Source: Siphonodentalium dalli
Taxonomy: Eukaryota > Mollusca > Scaphopoda > Gadilida > Siphonodentaliidae
NCBI GenBank assembly: GCA_032622095.1
Contig: CP136066.1
Span: forward strand, 99,471,319-99,535,318
Direction of reading: 5' to 3'
Length of the DNA: 64,000 bases
The notes under the pieces are model-generated. The model saw nothing but the letters and a program-made list of their open reading frames with translations. It searched no databases and had not been told where the DNA came from. This document shows positions 46,538 through 57,021 of the stretch, piece by piece. The translations under genes were made by a program, and so were the position numbers. Position 1 is the first letter of the stretch, and the number at the start of each line of letters is the position of its first letter.

Positions 46538-46988
46538 GCTGATACTTTTTCGCGATTTGCATAGATGCAGAACAGGTAGAGAATACATGTAAGTGCATCA
46601 GCGTCTCGTCAAGAGTTTTTTTTTCTGGAAGTAACATTGGAAAGATGCTCATGTGATCCATTGACTACATTTGGGAACATGCAGTATAATTTGGTTGGTC
46701 ATTTTCGTACATATAAATTATATAACATATTGGACGAAACGGGTATAACCCAACTGCATATACAGTTACTAATAAAAATACCAAACATAACACCATGCGA
46801 CCTTCCGGTTAGTTCTCAAACATCTGACCCACAAAATGGCCGCGTGTTGCTTTACCGGCCAATGCAGGTTGAAACTTTCCCATAATTTACGTTCGCAGCC
46901 AATTTCCTGCCAGCCTGATAGCTGTACTTACGATATTTTTATTTTTTTTGTATCGTTGGTGGCTTGTTCTTGTGCTGTAATAAGTTTA
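46538..46988. other. 3' flank of the GPCR, nothing recognised
   Basis: No gene supported. No clear AATAAA polyadenylation signal follows directly after the stop. Confidence 0.4.
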
Positions 46989-47451
46989 AAATATTTCCAC
47001 CCGTCAAAAACCGCCACAAACAGAAAGAACAACAGAATGTAGACAGACTTTGTCCGTATACAAATAAGAAATATCGCATAAACAGTATGTTATTGTCATA
47101 TCTTTGACCATTGTTGTGTAAACAAAACCATAAAAAGTAACTTTTCTGGTGTTTGTTTATATTATGATGGTAAACATAAAGAGCGTTCTTTGTTGGTGAA
47201 TTCCTGATATGGAACGAATAAAGAGCGTTTATGCCATTTGTGTGTGATTAGCCAGCAGCATTGTGCTGTCTTCTGTAACACAATCAGGCTCTTGCTTAGG
47301 TAAAATATAGTAAATCTTTATGATAACATGCTGCTTACGCGATGATCATGGTATATATGAACGAAACTGTATGCGTTTTTCTGTTTTTCTGTTTACGGTG
47401 ATTGGAACAAATATGAATATTTTCGACAACTAAGGCCTCACGTGCCTTTAA
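46989..47451. repeat. Dispersed repeat with two AATAAAGAGCG motifs, copy 2
   Basis: Same block as 24561-25026. Motifs start at about 47176 and 47217. Both edges end abruptly at the same points (AAAATATTTCC and GTGCCTTTAA), which defines the element limits. Confidence 0.9.
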
Positions 47452-47675
47452 CCTCAAGATGTATCATGAATAATGTAGTTTTGACAAAACCAGCTTTGTC
47501 ACACAAGTGAATGTGGGATGTACCAACGGGGGTAATGGATTTCCCCCTACATGTACAACTTTGGACGTCCTCTGATCTAGAGACGATTGGGACATGGTGA
47601 GCAGACAGAACATACCACTGTTAAGGACAGGAAAGAAATGCAAATCATAACATTGTTGAATATTTTAAAAGTAGT

Positions 47676-48152
47676 GAGAACAAGCGTTTGCTTATATGTG
47701 ACCCGCCATATCAAATCCAGTCGGAAGTCGGGATTTTTTTTACCCTGTGCCAATGCATTCTCTTATATATGCGAGTCGACCATAGGTTTTTTTTATCATG
47801 TTTTTTAAATAATTGTTTCTTACAATTTTTAGGACATAAAATAAAAAAAACATCCATTACCCTGCAGGGAGCCCCACACATATATAGAAGCACATAGAAG
47901 AGTGTCGTCTGCTCATGTTTGTCTGGGGCTCTGTATATATGGGTGAAATTATAAAATTGTTAAAGAATACAAGAAAAAATTATTAAAATTGTAAAAAATT
48001 GTTAGGCCAATGCATTCTCTTATATATGCGAGGCGACCTAAGGTCGACTTGTATATATAAGAGAATGCATTGGCACAGGGTAAAAAAAATCCCGACTTCC
48101 GACTGGATTTGATATGGCGGGTCACATATACACAAGAGCACACACTTGTTCC
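47676..48152. mobile_element. Foldback element, ~100-bp terminal inverted repeats
   Basis: The left arm GAACAAGCGTTTGC, TATATGTGACCCGCC, GGAAGTCGGGATT, CCTGTGCCAATGCATTCTC is inverted at the right end (48042-48152). The right arm contains a further hairpin (48006-48074; GCCAATGCATTCTC with GAGAATGCATTGGC). No coding capacity. Partial copies lie at 9036-9189. Confidence 0.85.
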
Positions 48153-49967
48153 ACTCAATATGTACGTATAATGATGGGGGCGTGATGCTTGAGTCAGATT
48201 GTAGTCATTAAGACGATCTACCAGTGCGAGCAAAGACACTGTCACAAAATAACTGATGAGGGGAGACACCACATTCTATAAAGCAATCAACGTAACGTAC
48301 TTGTGTCCTACCTAAGCGAAGAAGGCAGACGAAGAAGGTCGATGCGTGCCCCCTGCATATTCACCATTTGTTGTATGTAAAACAAAGTGCAGTTGTCACG
48401 TTAATGAAGATACTATTATTTTGTTATTATTAACCTTTATCAGAATATAGCCATCATCATACTAAACGTTGTATCTACGCTTTTTTGTCGTTCCGTGGAC
48501 ACAAAATAAGTAAAACTTACACCGTTTTCAGATTTGTTCTGTTGAAACAAAATTGAAAACCAAATATGACCGATAAACTAAACACAAATGCATACATATC
48601 GAATTTTGTTATTGAAATATAAAAAACAAATTTGTTTTTGGTGCCCTTCTAACACGTTGAAATTATATGAAATAAATTACATAGAACATTAAATATAAAG
48701 CACAATAAATATCGTGTTGTATATAATTTAATGTAGTACTTCTCGTTTCAAACATGCTATTTTATTATCCTTGATTTGTTTGTTAGGGTTAAAGGTCGAT
48801 TCAGCTGCTACGCCATACAAAACCGAATCGAGAATATATTCAACTACTTTTGTGTTTAAAAGTAAAAGTGAATTAGACTAAAACCAAATAAATTATATAT
48901 AAGACATCCAAAAATTCAAAGCGAGCTTGCCCGGTTGAGGTCAGAACTATTCAGTTATTGACGATTGTGTAAAAACATATGAAACACACGAACGTAGAAA
49001 CACGCATATGACGTGATATTAGTTTGATACTTTTATTCCAATAACCAACAATACATGGTACGTAATACAGAACATGAATTAATAACATAATGTTGTGCGG
49101 AAAACAGCACGGCGATCCAAAATATTTCACGGACATTTAAAGATGTATTTAGGGTTCCAGACTTTCAGTTACAAGATGTGGAATATAATTGAATGCTACA
49201 CCGCTGAATAACATGTTGAACGCCTACATAGTATATGACATTTAATCGATATCTGTCTGTCAGATAATAGACATATATGATGCCACTTTCTTACAAAAAG
49301 ATAAATGAGTAAATAAGTAAAATAAAATAATATTTGTTCTTCCCATTAACGGAAAAAAATTGTCCTTATTATTCAATGTGTTTATTGAGTGCCACTTCTT
49401 GTTCCAATTGTTTTATTTTATAAACTGGAGACTTAATTTAATTTAAGTATTCAAATCAACATTACCATAAATATCTCCTTATATAAGTGAGGGCTACTAG
49501 ACACCATAGTCAGATACTTACACATATTCATGTATTAAATTATGGTTGTACTCCATGACTACACATTTAATTAATTTCCGCTACTTTTAACGCATGTTCA
49601 ACGACGATAGATGCGTATAACATTCCGTTGATATATCACATGTTCTTGACTATGATGACAACACTTATATATATTTACCTATCAGTGTAGGATAGATATT
49701 CCATACTATATAATCATTTTAAAAGGTTTCTATCAAGATGAATCTCAGTCACAGAATGCAGTGTTACATGTACGTGTATATACTTAATTTTATTGCAAGA
49801 ATCGCCATTTCAGGAATCCATTTACTATTTACATGATATTTTGCTTAATATATGCAGTAATGTTTTAAATGAGACTATGACGTGATATACAAAAATCGAC
49901 GAGACGTAAATAGGCATATTTAAACAATCATCATCTACTTGAACCATCTCAGTGTTTACCCTTTGGC
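48153..49967. other. Non-coding AT-rich stretch
   Basis: No gene, RNA or recognised repeat. Only short open frames with no motif. Confidence 0.45.
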
Positions 49968-50131
49968 GAGTAGAACGACATATATGTCGTCTATCGGTTG
50001 AGGAGTAGAACGACATATATGTCGTCTATCGGCTGAGGAGTCGAACGACATATATGTCGTCTATCGGTTGAGGAGTAGAACGACATATATGTCGTCTATC
50101 GGTTGAGGAGTAGAACGACATATATGTCGTT
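49968..50131. repeat. Five-copy 35-bp minisatellite built on a 16-bp palindrome
   Basis: GAGTAGAACGACATATATGT starts at 49968, 50003, 50038, 50073 and 50108. Each unit contains the perfect palindrome ACGACATATATGTCGT, followed by CTATCGGTTGAG in all but the last. Confidence 0.97.
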
Positions 50132-50970
50132 TCAGGAAGTGTTATTTTATGTAGACATAACTTCTATAAATCATCTGATTTATAAATGATTTGTATCGAG
50201 TTATTTTAATTAATATAATGTCCCAAATGTATTAGTGCAATCGATTATGATAACACACGTTGACAAAATATGCACATAAATTAAAACAAATTATTGGACC
50301 CTTTTGACCAGAACTTTTTAATAATTATTGCCATGACGTTGACGTTAAATTTACTCATGACGTCATGTATATGACGTTATAGATACTCTCCAACTGAGTC
50401 CAAAGGGTTAAGAGCAAATGCCATCAGGCCGAAAATTTCTTCAATTGATTTTCTTTAAACAAATAAGCAATCAAGATTTTTCCAGTACTTTGCTATCCAC
50501 ATTTGTGTCTTGATTACGTAATCAAGTTTATCTTCCTGGAACAATTCAAACTGCACAAGGTATTTATATGTTACAGTAAAATATTCACAAACATTTTCCC
50601 ATACAACAAGACGGTATTCGTTTAATAGTTTAGTTTTTCCTCTATTTAAGAAATGTAGAGGTGTGTTTGGTCAAGTTGTACCACAAAGAAATTGATTGTA
50701 GGACGACGCGAAGCATCTTTTGGCAGGGTCGTATTACAAAAAAAGTATTATGCTTTATGTCACCTACGATCATAATCGTAACTTTTGTTTTTGTATTTGC
50801 CGGGAATTTGACATGTGGAAATAACGGTCGACCAACAACTTTTTTCCGTTAAAAAAGAGTAGGATCTGTCTTGTTCTTTCTCCCATACCCTGCATGGACG
50901 GATTTCAAACCAAATGACCCATGACATTTAACATACCGTAATGAATTTGGAACAGGTGTAGATTAATACT
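50132..50970. other. Non-coding stretch, nothing recognised
   Basis: Includes a cluster of TGACGT(C/T) words at 50335-50382 (CRE-like half sites). No gene. Confidence 0.4.
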
Positions 50971-51112
50971 CTCCATCATGCATGACCTTGGATATGGGAT
51001 GGAAAATTCCACAGAAAGGCCAGATATTTGAGCCGGACACGAGGCTTGAGTGTCCGGACCAAATATCTCGAACAGAGGGTGAGATTGTTCCATCCCACAT
51101 CCCAGGTCATGA
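50971..51112. mobile_element. Foldback/MITE, ~65-bp arms
   Basis: The left arm CATCATGCATGACCTTGGAT...AGATATTTGAGCCGGACAC is inverted as GTGTCCGGACCAAATATCTC...CCCAGGTCATGATG around a 9-nt loop (GAGGCTTGA). Confidence 0.87.
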
Positions 51113-51910
51113 TGAATAATTCCTCTCCCAATCCAAGGCTCTCGTTCTGATTTTTTGTTTTATACCAATTTTTGGCACATTCCAGTATGTTCGTAACGGT
51201 ACATTGGGGGGAATCTGATGAGATATTCGTGATTATTATTGATACATGATTTCGGTATATACCAAAGGTATAATAATACTATAAAAACAAAGCTCGTTAC
51301 CCGTTATCGACATGGCTTGTGGAAATCTACATGACTATATACTTCACATCGTTGCACCTGGTATACGCATTCCGAGAAACGCGCGTATTGATATGTGGTC
51401 TTTACGAATGGACTAAATGTGTTTGCAATATAGAAATGTTCATATCGGTATCATTAAAAAGGGACAAACAAATGTTAGTTTGACGTGTTCGACAATTTAT
51501 AGCAACGATGAAATTTTTCGAACGTGGAATGTTCATTTGAGAAGCGGCTATAGTTTTCATATATAATGTTTTGCGATGATTAATCGAAACATGTATTCCC
51601 GAAAGCATTGTTGATCTGAAAAGAGCGCGTCAGCTTGATATTTCCGTGAACACTATCAGAAGATAAACATTCGCTGGCCCCAGTCAGGTTATATTTAACT
51701 GATTTCAACTCTGAAGTAGTACCTGCAGCTGTCACAAACAATGAATGTCCAACAATTTGGGTCCAAGTTGAGTATCAAGTACTCAGGAAAAACGCATTCA
51801 ACAATATCAACGTGTAATCACTCGTGCGTTGTTTGGATTGTGTGGCCATATGAGAAATGAAATTTTCGACAACTAGCCAAGCTGCCGTCTCCAACTACCC
51901 TTAAATTACT
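51113..51910. other. Non-coding stretch, nothing recognised
   Basis: No supported feature. Confidence 0.4.
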
Positions 51911-52038
51911 GATAGGGCCACATACTGGTGGTATACATAACTGATAGGGCCACATACTGGTGGTATACATAAATGATAGGGCCACATACTGGTGGTATAC
52001 ATAACTGATAGGGCCACATACTGGTGGTATACATAACT
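51911..52038. repeat. Four-copy 32-bp minisatellite
   Basis: GATAGGGCCACATACTGGTG with GTATACATAACT starts at 51911, 51943, 51975 and 52007. The 32-bp period is not a multiple of three, so the minus-strand frames across it are not a coding repeat. Confidence 0.97.
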
Positions 52039-52493
52039 GAAGCGGTGACTCGTTTAGCCAGTTCATATAGCAGTCTCGTGGTGCGTCCCCGCGCTGCGAC
52101 GGCCTGAACAGAACTTGACCTAAACATTCAACAATGAATACGAAATTCAAAGAAACTTGAGACAGAATCAACAGAAAACAAAACTGCATATATCAGAAAA
52201 AAATAAATCAGATGGAAGAAATGTGACGTGACTCAACCACCCGCATTGAAGCGATGCAGGGTCGAAGTTGACCTGAGCTAAGCCGTATTCTTGCAGATCG
52301 ATGCCTCAAGTGAGAACGCCACCCGAATACAGCCAAGACTCATACAACACCCCTCAAGGGATGAACCCCACAGCAAACATGGTGCCACATTAGGGGATTG
52401 TTACCCATCGCAGTGGGCGGTGAACCTATTCTACCCGGGGTTACACGGAATATTTTGATATCCTATAGAATCTAAATATATAGAATACACCCA
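52039..52493. other. Non-coding stretch, nothing recognised
   Basis: A GC-richer segment (52240-52445) between two minisatellites. It may be part of the retroelement region at 53.7-54.3 kb, but no motif supports this. Confidence 0.3.
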
Positions 52494-53640
52494 TAGTAGC
52501 CTTTTGGCGAGTGGTTAAAACCACATCAAGTTTCGGAACTTGTATCGTCGCCTGAACACATCTTGTGCCCATTAACCAGACACTCCGTGGTCTGTTCCGT
52601 ATCACCGGAACGCAATATCATAGCGCTTTCCACCGATGAATCGTCACCTGGACAACTCTTGTGGCCATGAACAGACACTCCGTGGTCTTTTCCGTATCAT
52701 CGGGACGCAATATCATTGCGCTTTCCACCGATGCGGGGTATCATAACCCCGAGATGCGTTTGTGCCTCTTCCGCACATCATGTTCCAAACACTTTGGAAC
52801 TTGTATCGTCACCTGATACACCTTGTGCCCATGAACCAGACACTCCGTTGTCTGTTCCGTATCATCGAAACGCAATATCATTGCGCTTTTCTACCGATGA
52901 ATCGTCACCCGGACAACTCTTATGGACATGAACCAGACACTCCGTGGTCTGTTCCGTATCATCAGAACGCACATATAATTGCGCTTTCCACCGATAAATC
53001 GTCACCTGGACAACTCTTGTGCCATGAACCAGACACTCCGTGGTCTGTTCCGTATCATCGGAACGCAATATCATTGCGCTTTCCACCGATGTGGGGTACC
53101 CTAAACCAGAGATGCGTTTGTGCCTCTTCCGCCCATCATGCTCCAAACACTTCGGAACTTGTATCATCACCTGAACACATCTTGCGCCCATGAACCAGAC
53201 ACTCCGGGGTCTGTTGCGTATCATTGGAACGCAATATCATTGCGCTTTCCATCGATGTGGGGTACCCTAACCCCGAGATGTGTTTGTGCCTCTTCCGCAC
53301 ATCATGTTCCAAACACTTCGGAACTTGTATAATCACCTGAGCACATCTTGGGCCCATGAACCAGACACTACGTTGTCTGTTTCGTATCATTGGAACTCAA
53401 TATTATTGCGCTTTCCACGGATGAATCGTCACCTGGACAACTCTTGTGCCCATGAACCAGACACTCCGTGGTCTGTTCCGTATCATCGGAACGCAACATC
53501 ATTGCGCTTTCGATCGATGAATCGTCACCTGGATAACTCTTGTGCCCATGAACCAGACACTCCGTGGTCTGTTCCGTATCACCGGAACGCAATATCATTG
53601 CACTTTACACGATGTGGGGTACCCTAACCCCGAGATGCCC
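52494..53640. repeat. Hairpin-rich minisatellite with ~96-bp and ~165-bp units
   Basis: CCAGACACTCCGTGGTCTGT recurs with small changes near 52568, 52663, 52828, 52924, 53022, 53187, 53352, 53449 and 53545, giving spacings of about 95, 165, 96, 98, 165, 165, 97 and 96. Each unit has mini-hairpins GTTCCGTATCATCGGAAC and GCAATATCATTGC. The long unit adds GGGGTACCCTAACCCCGAGA and CCAAACACTTCGGAACTTG. Confidence 0.93.
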
Positions 53641-53729
53641 TGTGTCTCCACCGGTAATATACCTGAATCCGAGACACCCCTCCCGTAGGGTTGCACCTCC
53701 CATGGATATACTCAATATCCATCCCGTGG

Positions 53730-54260
53730 CTACTTCGTGTATCCGTTACCTGGAGCGTCCAGTGCTCCCGATGGGACACCACCGTAGCCTATGTCTGAGG
53801 CATCTGTGAAAATGCACCCTTCCGCCTCTGCGCATTTGGCTTTAACGAAGTCGGCCCCGTTAACCTGTTTAATTGGATCGACCCAATATCGCAACTCTAT
53901 GTTGGCTTCCGGCGTTAACATGGCGCGTGCCTTCCAGTTTGCTTTATTTGCCAAACAATTACGCAAGTAGCGAGTATGCAAGCTCACTTGAGGATATATG
54001 GCACCGTTCATCGAAGCCAGTCGGCCCAAACAATCCGGTGAACGAACCCGTGCCCGTGGTGACCGATGTATCATGTAGCGCCCTAATCGCGACTACGAAA
54101 CGTTCGATTCGGTTTTCAGCGACCTTAACCGTACCGCCGACAAAATTCCACTCTAATCCATTTGATATCTTTTGCTGGACCGGTTCCCAGCTGACTGTTC
54201 TGACACAAATTTGGCATTATCCAATGATCTATGATGTTTTAACATGATAGTTGTTGGCAT
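53730..54260 (-). pseudogene. DIRS-like retroelement RT/RNase H fragment
   Basis: On the minus strand, one frame (about 54240-54060) reads SWEPVQQKISNGLEWNFVGG and TVKVAENRIER, the end of a reverse transcriptase. After a frameshift near 54050-54060, a second frame reads LGRLASMNGAIYPQVSLHTR, an ELRYW-like segment and FTDASDIGYGG. The ordered run GLxW...V...RI, LGRLxSM, R-L-tR, EL-W, (T/S)DAS-x-GYGG is characteristic of the RT-RNase H junction of DIRS-type (tyrosine-recombinase) retroelements. The upstream RT catalytic motif and a tyrosine recombinase are not visible. A Ty3-type RNase H is less likely given the DASDIGYGG form. Confidence 0.65.
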
Positions 54261-54379
54261 GGTTAGGAAAGACAAACGATAGCCCTTTTGATCACATATA
54301 TGATATATTCAGAAACACCAATGGCTATTAACAATGGCAAATGCTCACTAATCTTGACTATCGGGCTACGGATCTCCGC

Positions 54380-54595
54380 GATGATATCATTGAGGCCGTT
54401 TTGGCGACCATCTTCCGAAAATGGCTTTTGCTCGTCGGTTATCGCGGAATTGATCGTAGCAGCGTTTTGTAAATCGTAATTTTCCTCGATGGTATCGCTG
54501 CGGCCGTTTTGGCGACCATCTGCGGAAAATTGTTTCTGTTGGTCGGTTACCACAGAATTTTTCGCATCAGCGTTTTGTAAATCTTAATTTTTTGG
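54380..54595 (-). repeat. 108-bp tandem duplication open in one frame (36-residue peptide repeat)
   Basis: GGCCGTTTTGGCGACCATCT recurs with a 108-bp shift (near 54394 and 54502). On the minus strand the frame is open across both copies, giving two related 36-residue blocks with DGRQNG and DLQNA. A period divisible by three suggests past coding selection. Function unknown; perhaps part of the retroelement ORF1. Confidence 0.55.
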
Positions 54596-54739
54596 TCCTT
54601 TTAAATGAAAGGAAGTATAATTTGCACGTGTATCTTCACGGCCACCGCGCTCGATACCCCTTCCATTCAAATTTGTATGCAAAAATTTTGGCCCTCGACC
54701 CCAATTTTGTCTGACATAACACAAGTAAAAGGAATACTT

Positions 54740-55285
54740 GATCAGACAACCAACCACAATTTTAATGGAAAAAATAATGCAACCCGCTTGTACATCTCTT
54801 TGGCAAAAATTACATGCTAATATCCCTGATATTTATCGTCTCATTTGAGCCAAGCTCACACCCTCTGAATTTGTAATTCGGTAACCTGTAATTCATGTAT
54901 GAAAATAGCCCGTATTTATTCGGGAACACCATCCATACCACAAATGCTAAAACTTTATTTCTTCTCAACAAATATAACGTTGTCCCCTCCCCCAGGGACC
55001 ACTCTCAGATTATATCCAAACTCTTAAACGCCGATTCTGAACGCACCGCTGAAAATATGATTTATTTCGGGGCGAATCTATTGCCGAAATGCCAAACGGC
55101 CGTTGTTTCGTATAAATATTGTATAAGAAAGACTAAGCTACTTTGAGAATACAATTCATGAAAACGAACATATCGCATTCGCCTTCAACCGTCAATGGCG
55201 CATTCAACGCGGCTTTAAAAACGATATGTTTTCAAGTTGTTCAGATCATACCCAAGTGACTCTCCTCGCGCTGATATAATTCAAA
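54740..55285 (+). pseudogene. Decayed unrecognised coding sequence
   Basis: Successive plus-strand open pieces read like a degraded protein. They are IRQPTTILMEKIMQPACTSL (about 54745), an 83-codon frame at 54895-55146 containing HTTNAKTLFLLNKYNVVPSP and RTAENMIYFGANLLPKC, then a different frame with ENEHIAFAFNRQWRIQRGF (about 55150-55280). Frameshifts and stops separate them. I do not recognise the family. It runs opposite to the DIRS-like fragment next door. Confidence 0.35.
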
Positions 55286-55836
55286 ATTCTAGATTTCAAA
55301 AAGCGCCTTTTTCGGATTTGGTCAGCTATTGAATTAATGTGCTTCCCAGTAAACACCCATCGTTGTGGTGCCACAATTCCTTGTACAGTATTGCCACTCT
55401 GAGCGCATTCTCGATTTTCGGGAAGTCAAAACACTCTGTACTGAATCTTGTGCTACCCTTATGCAAATATTATCTGTCGAAAAATAATACAGTTATCTAC
55501 ATGTATGACACTTCTTGTCATATATATTTCCGATGGGAGGATTTGCATCTGCAAACATTCACACCGTTCGCCCACAGGCGCTTTGTAGAAAAAAATATTT
55601 ACATAATATATAATATATAAGACAAGGCTAGACATCTTTCGTTTTCCGATTACCGAAATTTGTTGCATTTCTGACTCACCGAACCGATTATGGCCGCGTA
55701 AACTGCATTGTCGCTTGTTTTTCTTCTTTCAAAAGTGAATAAAAACCTCCTTACACTGTCAAATGCAGTGGAATGTCTAAAAACAAATTTGGTATACTTT
55801 GAAGTGAGAAAATTGCTTCAAACTAGACCGTGAACA
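55286..55836. other. Non-coding stretch, nothing recognised
   Basis: No supported feature. Confidence 0.4.
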
Positions 55837-55885
55837 TGATACATTGATGGAAAGAGCTATAAGAGCTCTTTCCATCAATGTATCA
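55837..55885. repeat. Perfect 22-bp stem, 5-nt loop hairpin
   Basis: TGATACATTGATGGAAAGAG+CT (55837-55858) is the exact reverse complement of 55864-55885. The loop is ATAAG. Confidence 0.95.
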
Positions 55886-56448
55886 CATTATTATAATCAA
55901 TAAATTTGAAAAATGATCAAGGAAATATGGGTTGATACAAAAATCGGACTTGGCACTGAAAGGGTTGACAAAACAAATGCTAAACGCGTCTATTTGTTTA
56001 TGTCTATCTGATTTGTAAGTGGATTTTTTTTACCTCACAGTATTGCATGGGATATAATTATGTAGCGTGGCCTCCGTTTAATAGCTACACATACCGATAC
56101 CAATAATTCCAAATGACAGTATACGTCAATATGCACGGATGATTTGAGTTCTTTAACTTGTTATATCATTTCAGTATAAGATAACATTATCACAAATGTC
56201 GAATTAAGCGTGGGTTGCGTTTCCTTTTAAGTTTGGCTATGAATTCTGTGAATTTCAAGTGTGCAAATTATGCAGCATATTTTGTGCGAAAACGGAAATA
56301 ACTGGGGATGAGTCAACCGTTGCAGATATAACAAATAATATCATGCGAACTGCCGATTGGGTCAAGTACATGTTTCGCATATATTTGGCTTGGTCAATTA
56401 TTGGCTTTTCCAAAGACATTACACAAACGTCTTGTCCATACACTAATG
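55886..56448. other. Non-coding stretch, nothing recognised
   Basis: An open frame at 56259-56489 (+, 76 codons) has four cysteines but no familiar pattern, and it runs into a tandem repeat. Confidence 0.35.
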
Positions 56449-56582
56449 TTGATCCATTCGCATCCTGCCGGGTGATGCCACGTCGCTAGACAGTATGCAT
56501 ATAATATACACTATTGCTGATACATTCGCATCCTGCCAAAATATGCCACATTGCTAGAGTGTATGTATAACACACTATTGTA
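56449..56582. repeat. Two-copy imperfect tandem repeat, ~70-bp period
   Basis: TGATCCATTCGCATCCTGCC and CACGTCGCTAGACAGTATGC recur as TGATACATTCGCATCCTGCC and CACATTGCTAGAGTGTATG, with CACACTATTG closing. Confidence 0.75.
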
Positions 56583-57021
56583 TGTCATGTTGATGTTAAA
56601 AACACAACAGTGGACTGATACAATGTAGCAATAAGAACCATTATTGCATGCCTCTCACATATTCATGACCGCGAATTGAAACAATCATTGCGCACTGAAC
56701 CATTTATGGTGAGAAAATATATATCATGACTTGTGAGTCAATTCAGTCACACTCCCAGTTTGGTGGCGATCAAGTAAACCTAACTTGAATTACCCCCTAC
56801 CCCACTTCCGGTAAAATGGCGCTCTTGTAAGTTGTTTTGGATCGAGCTCCGATAAAAATCGGGAAATTATCGCAATTATAGCGGCATTATCGAACTAAAA
56901 AACCGCCAAATGAATTCATAAGTTACTTAAAGAACTAATTGCGCCAACAATATAAAACAGACACGTTACGTGTCACCAAAAACTCTCCGTATTTACGCGG
57001 CAGTACGTCGAAATTGGAAAC

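Noticed and set aside
51818-52189. Minus-strand protein with repeated VCGPI/MWPYQ peptide
   Set aside because: The 32-bp repeat period shifts the frame each copy; the peptide repeat is an artefact of the minisatellite.
52716-53627. Open frames on both strands across the hairpin minisatellite
   Set aside because: They derive from the 96/165-bp units, have no domain and exist in several frames at once.
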